Positions 18,263 to 25,418 of a DNA stretch of 45,973 nucleotides are shown in pieces. The translations under genes were made by a program, and so were the position numbers. The stretch covers positions 1-45,973 of the forward strand of contig JAGXIB010000001.1 of assembly GCA_024635865.1 (NCBI GenBank), in the 5' to 3' direction. A model generated the notes under the pieces. That model ran no database searches. It saw nothing but the letters and a program-made list of their open reading frames with translations, and had not been told where the DNA came from. This DNA is from Flavobacteriales bacterium. Lineage in GTDB: Bacteria; Bacteroidota; Bacteroidia; Flavobacteriales_D; Parvicellaceae. Positions within the stretch are counted from its first letter, which is position 1. The number at the start of each line of letters is the position of its first letter.

Positions 18263-18745
18263 CTAGAATCCAAGACCTTTATCACTTATCTGTTCTTTTT
18301 CAAACCATTCGTCTACTAAATGATTTCCTGTATCATAAGCCGCTTTTACTGCTAACTCATCACAAACTTCATTGTATTTATTGCCAGCATGGCCTTTTAC
18401 CCAAGTAAATGCGACTTGATTTTTTGGATATATTTTTAAGAACCGTTTCCATAGGTCGGAGTTCTTTTTTCCTTTAAACCCTTTTTTCACCCATCCAAAA
18501 ACCCATTTCTTTTCTACAGAATCAATGACATATTTAGAATCGGAATAAACACGGACATTATGCCCTCCTTCTTTTAAAGATTCTAACGCAACAATAACCG
18601 CAAGCAACTCCATCCTATTGTTAGTTGTCATTCGATAACCTTGGTTGAGCTCTTTATAAAACTTACCAGCCATTAATACAATTCCGTATCCTCCATTACC
18701 AGGATTACCCAATGCGGAACCGTCTGTATATACTGTTATATCCAT
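18263..18745 (-). CDS. rnhA: Ribonuclease HI
   Basis: Cleaves the RNA strand of RNA-DNA hybrids using two metal ions. All four catalytic acids are visible: Asp8 in YTDGSALGNPG, Glu46 in NNRMELLAV, Asp69 in VYSDSKYV and Asp129 in NEVCDELA. The active-site His119 (WVKGHAGN) and the basic handle region (WVFGWVKKGFKGKKNSDLW) are also present. The 160-residue length is typical. It sits 18 bp after the arsC-like gene and probably belongs to the prfB-led transcript. Confidence 0.97.
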   Translation of the reverse strand: MDITVYTDGSALGNPGNGGYGIVLMAGKFYKELNQGYRMTTNNRMELLAVIVALESLKEGGHNVRVYSDSKYVIDSVEKKWVFGWVKKGFKGKKNSDLWKRFLKIYPKNQVAFTWVKGHAGNKYNEVCDELAVKAAYDTGNHLVDEWFEKEQISDKGLGF

Positions 18746-18763
18746 AGTTAAATGTAAACTTGT

Positions 18764-19108
18764 TTACTTCCCAATTAAATCAATTACTTTTTCTATTGGT
18801 CTTCCGACTACCGCTTTATCTCCTTTTACTACAATTGGTCTTTCGATTAATTTTGGATACTGAATCATGGCCTCTACCCATTGCTCTTCTGATAATTCTT
18901 TTCCTTTGAAGTTTACCTTAAAATCCGCTTCACCTTTTCTAATCAACTCCTTTGCAGGAATATTTAATTTGACTAACAAGTCCTTTAACTCCTCTTTTTT
19001 TAATGGTGTTTTTAAATATTCGATCGTTTCGAAATTAAATCCTTTTTCGGTAAGCAAATTAAAACTGTCTCTACTTTTAGAGCATCTTGGGTTGTGGTAT
19101 ATTTTCAT
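18764..19108 (-). CDS. arsC: ArsC-family arsenate reductase (glutaredoxin-type fold)
   Basis: A 114-residue thioredoxin-fold protein with the ArsC active site NPRCSKSR (Cys9) and the three arginines of the family at equivalent positions (Arg57 in LIRKGE, Arg90 in IERPIVV, Arg103 in VVGRP). This is the YfgD/ArsC class, which reduces arsenate with glutathione/glutaredoxin. No arsenic-resistance genes (arsR, arsB/acr3) are near, so a general thiol or stress role is as likely as arsenate detoxification. It lies 10 bp after the DUF3667 gene and 18 bp before rnhA. Confidence 0.92.
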   Translation of the reverse strand: MKIYHNPRCSKSRDSFNLLTEKGFNFETIEYLKTPLKKEELKDLLVKLNIPAKELIRKGEADFKVNFKGKELSEEQWVEAMIQYPKLIERPIVVKGDKAVVGRPIEKVIDLIGK

Positions 19109-19118
19109 AATGATTAAT

Positions 19119-20006
19119 TTAATACATTGATATTGTTACAATTAAAGAAACTAAAAAGCCTATTGATAAAATAAAGAAATAAACTAGGCTATTTATAGCA
19201 ACTTTATATATAGTAATTCCATAACTCCTATTATAAAACCTCTTGTAACTTACGATAGAATATATAAAAAGTAAAACAAAAACTAAAGGAATTACGACTA
19301 TTGATATTGAGAAAGCCCATGATATAAAGACTCCTATAGAAAACGTCAGAAAAAAGAAAGAGTTTATATGCAACGCATGCACAAAATGATCTACATAATA
19401 CATCTTATTTCTCCAAAAGGAAGCCATCAAAACTAACCCTAAAATAGGAAAAAGGAACAATAGTAAATTTGCTGACTTTTTTAAGGTCTCATTAAATATA
19501 TTTTTATTTCCACCTACAATATTTAAAACCCCTTTTTGCAACAAAATATTTAAAGCACTTTCTTTCGATTTTTCTTCCTCTAAATATTCATCAATACTAT
19601 TGTAATTCTTAAGAACTTCTACATATCGTTGCTCTGCCGAAAGTTCATCATTAAGCATTACACCATCATTAGGAATAAGAGGTGAAGTATTGTCTAGAAA
19701 CAAACTAAATGAAACGACATAAACTAAACTCAAAAAAAGAGCCAATCGAATTGGCCGAACATAATCCGTTATTTTACCCTCAGAGTAGAGCAAAGTTAAT
19801 TGCCCTGGGGAGAAACACAACAACTTTAAACTTCTCCAAATTTTAGAATCAAAAGTAAAATAGTCTCCCAAAAAATCATTAATAAGACTTTTTAAAGAAG
19901 CTTTCTTGTCATGGTTTTCTTGCCCACACTTTCTGCAAAAATTATCTTCTCTACTTAAAGCGTTATTACAATTAAAACAATATGATTTCTTACGTCTTTT
20001 CTTCAT
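19119..20006 (-). CDS. DUF3667 zinc-ribbon membrane protein
   Basis: The N-terminus is a zinc ribbon with two Cys-x2-Cys pairs (CFNCNNALS … CRKCGQ). The DUF3667 signature follows: KASLKSLINDFLGDYFTFDS then KLLCFSPGQLTLLYSEGK and DYVRPIRLALFLSLVYVVSF. Four or five membrane helices cover about 85-105 and 180-290. DUF3667 is common in Bacteroidota; its function is unknown. The start ATG lies 2 bp after the prfB stop, so it is translationally close-coupled to RF2. Confidence 0.88.
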   Translation of the reverse strand: MKKRRKKSYCFNCNNALSREDNFCRKCGQENHDKKASLKSLINDFLGDYFTFDSKIWRSLKLLCFSPGQLTLLYSEGKITDYVRPIRLALFLSLVYVVSFSLFLDNTSPLIPNDGVMLNDELSAEQRYVEVLKNYNSIDEYLEEEKSKESALNILLQKGVLNIVGGNKNIFNETLKKSANLLLFLFPILGLVLMASFWRNKMYYVDHFVHALHINSFFFLTFSIGVFISWAFSISIVVIPLVFVLLFIYSIVSYKRFYNRSYGITIYKVAINSLVYFFILSIGFLVSLIVTISMY

Positions 20007-20008
20007 TA

Positions 20009-21091
20009 TTAACCACCAAACTCCATTAAATAAGCTTTTAAAAAGGCATCTATATCTCCATTTAACACTGCTTCTGTATTACTCGTCTGATAATTTGTAC
20101 GGTGATCTTTTACTCTTCTGTCATCCAATACATAACTACGGATTTGAGAGCCCCATTCTATATTTTTCTTTTCAGACTCTATGGCATTACGCGCTTCTTG
20201 TTGTTTTCTTTGTTCTATCTCGAACAATTGAGACTTTAGCAACTGAAGCGCTTTTTCTTTATTCCCTAACTGAGATCGACTTTCTGTATTTTCGATAACA
20301 AGTCCAGAAGGCTTATGACGAACACGCACACCCGTTTCAACCTTATTTACATTCTGACCTCCTGCTCCTCCAGAACGGAAAGTTTCCCACTTAATATCAG
20401 CAGGATTAATTTTAATATCAATGGTATCATCTACTAAAGGATATACATAAGCCGACGCAAAAGAAGTATGTCGTTTAGCATTAGAATCAAATGGAGAAAC
20501 TCGAACTAAACGATGCACTCCGTTTTCCCCTTTTAAATAACCAAAAGCAAAGTCTCCTTCTATTTCTAGCGTTACTGTTTTTACTCCTGCTACATCACCA
20601 CCTTGATAGTTAATTTCTTTAACTTTCATACCGTTTTTCTCAGCCCACATAATATACATGCGCATCAACATTCCAGCCCAATCACAGCTTTCTGTTCCTC
20701 CTGCACCAGCAGTTAATTGTAAAACTGCATTTAGAGAGTCCTCTTCTGCACTTAACATGTTTTTAAACTCTAACTCTTCTACCAGAACCAATAAAGCATC
20801 ATAAGCTTCTTGAACTTCTTCTTCAGTCGCTTCTTCTTCTTTGCAAAAATCAAAAAGTACTTCTAAGTCGTCACAGTCATCTCGAACACTTTGGTAGGCT
20901 GAAACCCAGAACTTTTTATGTTTTAATTTCTTTAATAATGCTTCCGCTTCTTTTGGGTTATCCCAAAATTCAGGGTCTTGAGTCTTTAAATCTTCTTCCT
21001 CTATTTGCATTTTTTTAGCCTCTATTTCTAGATAACCATATAATGCATCTAGCCTTACAGCTATTTCCTTTAATTGATCTTGCGTAATCAT
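20009..21091 (-). CDS. prfB: Peptide chain release factor 2
   Basis: Recognises UGA and UAA and triggers release of the finished peptide. The tripeptide anticodon SPF is at 199-201 and the catalytic GGQ at 244-246 ([12 protein letters not shown]). The 360-residue length is normal. In many bacteria prfB needs a +1 frameshift at an in-frame UGA around codon 26; here the corresponding region ([10 protein letters not shown], codons 18-27) reads straight through as CTA GAA, so there is no programmed frameshift and no UGA autoregulation of that kind. It leads a tight minus-strand run with DUF3667, arsC-like and rnhA. Confidence 0.97.
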   Translation of the reverse strand: MITQDQLKEIAVRLDALYGYLEIEAKKMQIEEEDLKTQDPEFWDNPKEAEALLKKLKHKKFWVSAYQSVRDDCDDLEVLFDFCKEEEATEEEVQEAYDALLVLVEELEFKNMLSAEEDSLNAVLQLTAGAGGTESCDWAGMLMRMYIMWAEKNGMKVKEINYQGGDVAGVKTVTLEIEGDFAFGYLKGENGVHRLVRVSPFDSNAKRHTSFASAYVYPLVDDTIDIKINPADIKWETFRSGGAGGQNVNKVETGVRVRHKPSGLVIENTESRSQLGNKEKALQLLKSQLFEIEQRKQQEARNAIESEKKNIEWGSQIRSYVLDDRRVKDHRTNYQTSNTEAVLNGDIDAFLKAYLMEFGG

Positions 21092-21288
21092 TCTGTCCTA
21101 ATTCTTTTCCTTTAGCTTACTAAATTAATGGAATTCTAGACAAGTAAATCTATTATGACATAAAAATAATATTTAACAACTTTAAATCATGATAAAATTC
21201 AAACTATAACACATTGAAAAACAAGTATTTAAAAGCTTTTAATTAAAGTAATTCAAAATACATTGTGAATATCCTTTAAATGAAGCTA

Positions 21289-21319
21289 TTGTGAACAGAG
21301 AAAAAAAGAAGAATCTTTG
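21289..21319 (+). promoter_or_regulatory. Putative promoter of the LON-domain gene
   Basis: TTG (21289-21291), 20 nt, AATCTTTG (21312-21319), a seven-of-eight style match to TAnnTTTG. The 5' leader would be about 40 nt. Confidence 0.5.
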
Positions 21320-21366
21320 TATTATAGATAATTTCTAATCAACTAAAGTTATACTTTTATTAAGAT

Positions 21367-21960
21367 ATGAAGTACAATAATGAGATCATAGGGCTTTTTC
21401 CATTAAAGTTATTCTTGTTACACCAAGAAAGAACAACTTTACATATTCATGAGCCCAAGTACCTTCAATTAATCAATGAATGTGTTGAAAAAGAAGGGTT
21501 CTTTGGTATTCCGTTTCAATGTAACACAAAGTTACATGAATATGGTTGTGTAGTCAAGGTTGTAGAAATTAGCAAAAAGTATCAAGATGGTCAAATTGAC
21601 ATCATCATTGAATGTGTTCAGAATTTCAAACTAATGTCTTTTGAAGCACAAAAAGAAGATCGTTTATTCCCTAATGGGACAGTTAGCTTAATCAACAATC
21701 AATTAATTTCACCTAACGATGAACTAATTGAACTAGCCAATGACTACAATCACCTATTGTTTGAAACAGAAGTAACACAGTCTCCATACATAGACATTCA
21801 ACACATTATAAGTCTATTGAGTTTAGAGAATGAAGAAAAACTGAAGCTATTTAGATATAATCCTTTAAAAAAGATTCAATTTTTAATTCACAAGTTAAAA
21901 TATATGTCTATTCTAGTTCACCAAGAAAAGTTGGTAGAACATCAATATCACTTAAACTAA
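21367..21960 (+). CDS. LON substrate-binding-domain protein (stand-alone)
   Basis: The 197 residues match the N-terminal LON domain alone: IIGLFPLKLFLLHQERTTLHI and EPKYLQLINECVEKEGFFGI at the start, then CVVKVVEI and DIIIECVQNFKL, with a helical tail. There is no AAA+ ATPase or protease part. Stand-alone LON-domain proteins are widespread, and their job is uncertain (possible protein or ligand binding). It is monocistronic, between the promoter at 21289 and the terminator at 21962. Confidence 0.88.
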   Translation: MKYNNEIIGLFPLKLFLLHQERTTLHIHEPKYLQLINECVEKEGFFGIPFQCNTKLHEYGCVVKVVEISKKYQDGQIDIIIECVQNFKLMSFEAQKEDRLFPNGTVSLINNQLISPNDELIELANDYNHLLFETEVTQSPYIDIQHIISLLSLENEEKLKLFRYNPLKKIQFLIHKLKYMSILVHQEKLVEHQYHLN

Positions 21961-21961
21961 C

Positions 21962-21984
21962 AAGGCATCATTTTTGATGCTTTT
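21962..21984 (+). terminator. Intrinsic terminator after the LON-domain gene
   Basis: The 9-bp stem AAGGCATCA (21962-21970) pairs with 21975-21983 through one G-U wobble, around a TTTT loop, and the 3' arm runs into TTTT. It begins 2 bp after the stop codon. Confidence 0.7.
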
Positions 21985-22006
21985 GAAAGAAAATTAGAAT
22001 AGCGCT

Positions 22007-22897
22007 GTGAAACTAATTAAATTTATATTATTAATATTTCCTATCTGTATTCAGGCTCAATTGCTGGACAATAGTAAATGTGCTATTTTTTCAGACGAAC
22101 CTTTTTTTTATTCGGAGTTTATTAAGAAAAATGGTATCAGGGAAATTAAAGGTGTTATCTCAACAAAAGCAAGCTTGAAAGTTATTGAACAAAGAAACTT
22201 AGTAAATACTTATATTTTTAATCAGGCTGGACAATTAACTAAACAATACCGATCTTTTAATGGAGCAGACTCTAAGGACACAACAATTATAAGTTATTTT
22301 TATAATGAAGAAGGGAACATAACTGTACAAAGAACAAATGACAATTATGGTTTTTTCTCTAACAACTACGACTATGACCCAAGTAGTCATATAATTAGCA
22401 AAACCTATTGTAGAGACGAAAATACTTGTGAAAATAAAAATGATTTTTCCTTGGGAAAACAACACGTTATTGTAAAGGAAACTTTTAGCTATAATGAAAC
22501 AGACAGCTCATTAAGCAAGCATACCTATAACAGCCACGGTAAAAAGTATCAAACATTTACCTCTTTTTTTAATGAGCATTCTTTAATTTACAAAGAGGTA
22601 AAAAAATTAATTATTAATAAGAAAAAAAGTATTATTGAATATGACTATAACGACAAGGGATATATAAGCAAAAAAACAATTTACCCAGACTTTAACAAGC
22701 CAAAAAACACCTCTACTACCTACGACTACGATGAGCTTGGGAACATAGAATTCATAGATGAGTATCGCAATGATGAGCGAATTACACACAAAGAAATTAT
22801 CTATAATAAATCTACACTTTTGATGAAAGCTCTTTTAATACAAGATATCGAAACAAACTACATTAAAATAATAAAATATTCTTACAGTTATTGGTAA
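22007..22897 (+). CDS. Secreted YD-repeat-like protein, 296 aa
   Basis: The start is GTG (22007), giving a good signal peptide (MKLIKFILLIFPICIQAQ). The mature protein has repeated Tyr/Asp strands reminiscent of YD/RHS repeats: IISYFYNEEGNITVQRT, NYDYDPSSHIISKTY, IEYDYNDKGYISKKTIYP and TYDYDELGNIEFIDEY. It is much shorter than RHS toxins and has no core-cap, PAAR or toxin domain. Short secreted proteins of this kind are common in Flavobacteriia and have no known function. It stands alone after the terminator at 21962. Confidence 0.7.
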   Translation: MKLIKFILLIFPICIQAQLLDNSKCAIFSDEPFFYSEFIKKNGIREIKGVISTKASLKVIEQRNLVNTYIFNQAGQLTKQYRSFNGADSKDTTIISYFYNEEGNITVQRTNDNYGFFSNNYDYDPSSHIISKTYCRDENTCENKNDFSLGKQHVIVKETFSYNETDSSLSKHTYNSHGKKYQTFTSFFNEHSLIYKEVKKLIINKKKSIIEYDYNDKGYISKKTIYPDFNKPKNTSTTYDYDELGNIEFIDEYRNDERITHKEIIYNKSTLLMKALLIQDIETNYIKIIKYSYSYW

Positions 22898-22953
22898 TTG
22901 ATTTTGTTAACAAATTAAGTATCCCAATGTTCTTTATTCTGTCTATTTTTCAA

Positions 22954-22961
22954 TATTTTTG
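22954..22961 (+). promoter_or_regulatory. -7 element of the ferritin promoter
   Basis: TATTTTTG matches TAnnTTTG and lies 24 nt before the ferritin ATG. The -33 position carries only TTC (22930-22932, 21-nt spacing), so the upstream half is weak. Confidence 0.45.
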
Positions 22962-22984
22962 GGGGAATATAAAAATAATCTCTC

Positions 22985-23497
22985 ATGTTAAAAGACAAAA
23001 TACAGACCGCTTTAAATAAACAAATTGAACTAGAAGCTTCGTCTTCTCAATTTTATTTAGCCATGGCTTCATGGTCAGAAACTTTAGGCTTAACCGGAAC
23101 TTCAAACTTTTTATACAAGCATAGTGATGAGGAACGTTTCCACATGCTAAAACTAGTGCGATTTGTGAACGAACGTGGAGGAAAATCTTTAATCCCTCAA
23201 CTAAGTCAACCACCAAAGGAATTTGATTCTCTTTCTAATATTTTCGAATTATTATTAGAGCATGAATTAAATGTTACCGACAGCATAAATAACATTGTTG
23301 ATCTGTGCCTAAATGAAAAAGACTATACAACTTACAACTTCATGCAATGGTATGTTTCTGAACAAATGGAAGAAGAAGCCCTAGCTAGAACTATTTTAGA
23401 TAAGCTACACTTAATTGGAGAAGACAAAGGTGGCCTTTATATGTTCGATAGAGATTTAGAGACGATGGCACAGAGTTTGTCTAACGAGGGTAAATAA
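22985..23497 (+). CDS. ftnA: Ferritin (FtnA-type iron-storage protein)
   Basis: Forms the 24-subunit cytoplasmic cage that oxidises Fe(II) and stores Fe(III). The ferroxidase ligands fall at the same numbers as in E. coli FtnA: Glu17, Glu50, His53, Glu94, Gln127 and Glu130. The extra C-site acids Glu49, Glu126 and Glu129 are also present. The 170-residue length is normal. There is no haem-binding Met as in bacterioferritin. The next gene, an unusual basic protein, begins just after its stop and may share the transcript. Confidence 0.96.
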   Translation: MLKDKIQTALNKQIELEASSSQFYLAMASWSETLGLTGTSNFLYKHSDEERFHMLKLVRFVNERGGKSLIPQLSQPPKEFDSLSNIFELLLEHELNVTDSINNIVDLCLNEKDYTTYNFMQWYVSEQMEEEALARTILDKLHLIGEDKGGLYMFDRDLETMAQSLSNEGK

Positions 23498-23504
23498 AAC
23501 GGCT

Positions 23505-23861
23505 ATTATTTTAAGGAAATTAATTCTCATATTATCTCTGCTTTTCATTGGAGGAATTATCAATAGTTCCTACAGTCAATATCGCGACCCTACATCTAAG
23601 AAAAAAAAAGAAAAGAAAAGGTCTAAGAAAAGGTCTTTATTTAAGAAAAAACGAAAGAAATTAAAAGCTGGCGGAAACCCTTTTAGTAGTAGAAAACAAA
23701 AGTCACATAGAACTGATATAAACTTAAGTCCTTTTGCTACAAAGTCTAGAAAAAAACACCAAAGAAAAGTTAACAAACGAAAAAAGAAGCAACGGCAAAT
23801 TAGCGACAAAAAAAGAGCACAAAAAAAGGCAGTCAGAAAAACATTTGGAAAAAACAAATAG
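23505..23861 (+). CDS. Very basic secreted protein with no canonical start codon
   Basis: An open frame from 23460 to the TAG at 23859-23861 contains no ATG, GTG or TTG in a usable place. Even so, its translation looks like a real gene: an N-terminal signal peptide (LRKLILILSLLFIGGI … SSYSQ) followed by about 93 residues that are nearly half Lys/Arg, in clusters such as SKKKKEKKRSKKRS and KRKKKQRQISDKKR. The first possible initiator is ATT at 23505 (or 23508). Alternatives are a mutated start (AAT AAA ACG at 23493 sits where ATG AAA ACG would be expected) or an assembly error. It follows the ferritin stop by 7 bp. A basic exported polymer-binding role (DNA, LPS, polyphosphate) is only a guess. 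Confidence 0.6.
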   Translation: MILRKLILILSLLFIGGIINSSYSQYRDPTSKKKKEKKRSKKRSLFKKKRKKLKAGGNPFSSRKQKSHRTDINLSPFATKSRKKHQRKVNKRKKKQRQISDKKRAQKKAVRKTFGKNK

Positions 23862-23965
23862 TTTCCTCTTCTTTATAAGCGGCATAGTTTTAGCAATATA
23901 AAAATCAGAACTAACTATTTTTTTGTATCTTGCATTACTTAATGCTAAAATTTTAAGCAGACTCA

Positions 23966-24490
23966 GTGAAATTAAGCTTAACCATATTTATTCTAATAGT
24001 ATTCAGTTTATCAACTGTTTATAGTCAAAGTGGTGCATCAAAAGCAAACAATAAAATTAAAGGAATTTATGTTTATCAATTTGCTAAGAATGTAGATTGG
24101 CCTCAAAAATATAAGTCTGGAGAGTTTAGCATTGGTATACTAGGAGACAAGTCGTTTTATGATCAATTAAAACAATCCTACACTGGAAAACTAATAGGTG
24201 GTCAAAAAATAGAAGTAATATTTTACAGCTCTACCTCTGAAGTTAAAAGTCCACACTTACTTTACATTTCTCCTTATGATAAGAAAATTGCAATTGAATT
24301 AGCAAAAAAACTAAAAAAAGACAAAACCTTGATTATAGGAGAAGAGAAAGGACTACTGGAAGACGGTATAATTATTAATTTTTTGTCAAGAGACAGTAAA
24401 CTAGCTTTTGAAATCAGTAAGTCAAATGCCCAAAAAAAAGAACTAATAATTAGTCAAACTTTAACACGCTTAGCAGTTGATGTTCTATAA
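23966..24490 (+). CDS. YfiR-family (DUF4154) periplasmic regulator
   Basis: GTG start (23966) with a signal peptide (LTIFILIVFSLSTVYSQ). The mature part has the YfiR pattern: IKGIYVYQFAKNVDWP near the N-terminus, FSIGILGDKSFYDQL, then SPHLLYISP, TLIIGEEKGLLEDGIIINFL and the ending KLAFEISKSNAQKKELIISQTLTRLA. In Pseudomonas, YfiR is a periplasmic inhibitor of the diguanylate cyclase YfiN (TpbB) and links envelope state to biofilm formation. Here no GGDEF gene is present. The next genes are a TPR protein (1 bp after the stop) and a HAMP-SpoIIE phosphatase, so the partner is probably that membrane phosphatase (inference). Confidence 0.88.
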   Translation: MKLSLTIFILIVFSLSTVYSQSGASKANNKIKGIYVYQFAKNVDWPQKYKSGEFSIGILGDKSFYDQLKQSYTGKLIGGQKIEVIFYSSTSEVKSPHLLYISPYDKKIAIELAKKLKKDKTLIIGEEKGLLEDGIIINFLSRDSKLAFEISKSNAQKKELIISQTLTRLAVDVL

Positions 24491-24491
24491 A

Positions 24492-25418
24492 ATGATAGCA
24501 AAAATCTACATATCGTTTTTAATAACTGTTTTAGTCAGCTTCTATAGTTATGGCCAGGATTACAATAAATATTGTTTATACACTGACTATGCTGTAAAGG
24601 CTTATGAAAAGGGGAAATACGAGCAAGCTATTTCTTTGATGGACTCTGCTATTAACCAATGTAAAGAACAAAACAATGATGCTGCGAACTGGTATAATTT
24701 AGCTTTCTTTTATAAAGCCCTTTACAAACAAGACAGCAAACTTTCTACAAGAGAAAAAATGCTCTCGACCATATTACATGCCCAAAAGCTGGATGATAAA
24801 AATGAGCTAAACAGACAAATAACTTCCTATTTAAAAAGTATAGCTAACTATTATAAAAATGATGGAATAAAAATACTTGATGATACCTCTTCTAATTTTT
24901 CAGGAGCAATTGAAAAATATGAAAAATATAAATCAATAATTCGTTTAATTGATTCCTCAATAGATTTTAAAAATGAAGACATTATCTATTACAATAACCT
25001 TGCATACCGAAATAATATAAAATTTGAAAATGATAAAAAGAACTACATGAATCATGCAGACTCTGCAATTTTATATTATCAAAAATCTTTATTAGTTGAC
25101 TCTAATCAAGCACACATAAATGAGGACATTGGAAGGATCTATTTTAATCAAGCTGTTGACATTATAAACAACCTAGACCCTGAAGCAGATTTTGAAGTCG
25201 CGATGAATGCTGACCAAAAAAAGGCAGATTTAGCAATGAAAGGTCTTCCTTACTTTAAAAAAGCTTTCGAACTAGACCCTAGCAATAGCGAAATCATCTA
25301 TGCATTAGCAGGATGCTACGACATATTGAACTTTAAAGATGAAAGTGAATTTTATCTTAGCATGCTTAAGGAAAAAGACCCTCAATACATTAACAAACTT
25401 AATTCAGGAACTAATTAA
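24492..25418 (+). CDS. Exported TPR protein between YfiR and the phosphatase
   Basis: The start is set at ATG 24492, one base after the YfiR stop; TTG 24477 and ATG 24480 would overlap YfiR and lengthen the signal peptide poorly. The protein (308 aa) has a signal peptide (YISFLITVLVSFYSYGQ), TPR helices at the N-terminus (YAVKAYEKGKYEQAISLMDSAI) and C-terminus (KKAFELDPSNSEIIYALAGCYD), and a helical centre. There is no lipobox. Its stop overlaps the start of the phosphatase (TAATG), so the three genes are translationally coupled. It may link YfiR to the phosphatase sensor domain in the periplasm (inference). Confidence 0.82.
   Translation: MIAKIYISFLITVLVSFYSYGQDYNKYCLYTDYAVKAYEKGKYEQAISLMDSAINQCKEQNNDAANWYNLAFFYKALYKQDSKLSTREKMLSTILHAQKLDDKNELNRQITSYLKSIANYYKNDGIKILDDTSSNFSGAIEKYEKYKSIIRLIDSSIDFKNEDIIYYNNLAYRNNIKFENDKKNYMNHADSAILYYQKSLLVDSNQAHINEDIGRIYFNQAVDIINNLDPEADFEVAMNADQKKADLAMKGLPYFKKAFELDPSNSEIIYALAGCYDILNFKDESEFYLSMLKEKDPQYINKLNSGTN

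Noticed and set aside
22007-22897. RHS/YD toxin
   Set aside because: Only short YD-like strands and a signal peptide; no core, toxin tip or immunity gene.
23576-23857. 93-aa Phe/Leu-rich minus-strand frame
   Set aside because: It is the reverse complement of the Lys/Arg-rich plus-strand gene: AAA/AAG runs read as Phe/Leu.
24477-24491. TTG 24477 as start of the TPR gene
   Set aside because: ATG 24492 lies just after the YfiR stop and gives a normal signal peptide.
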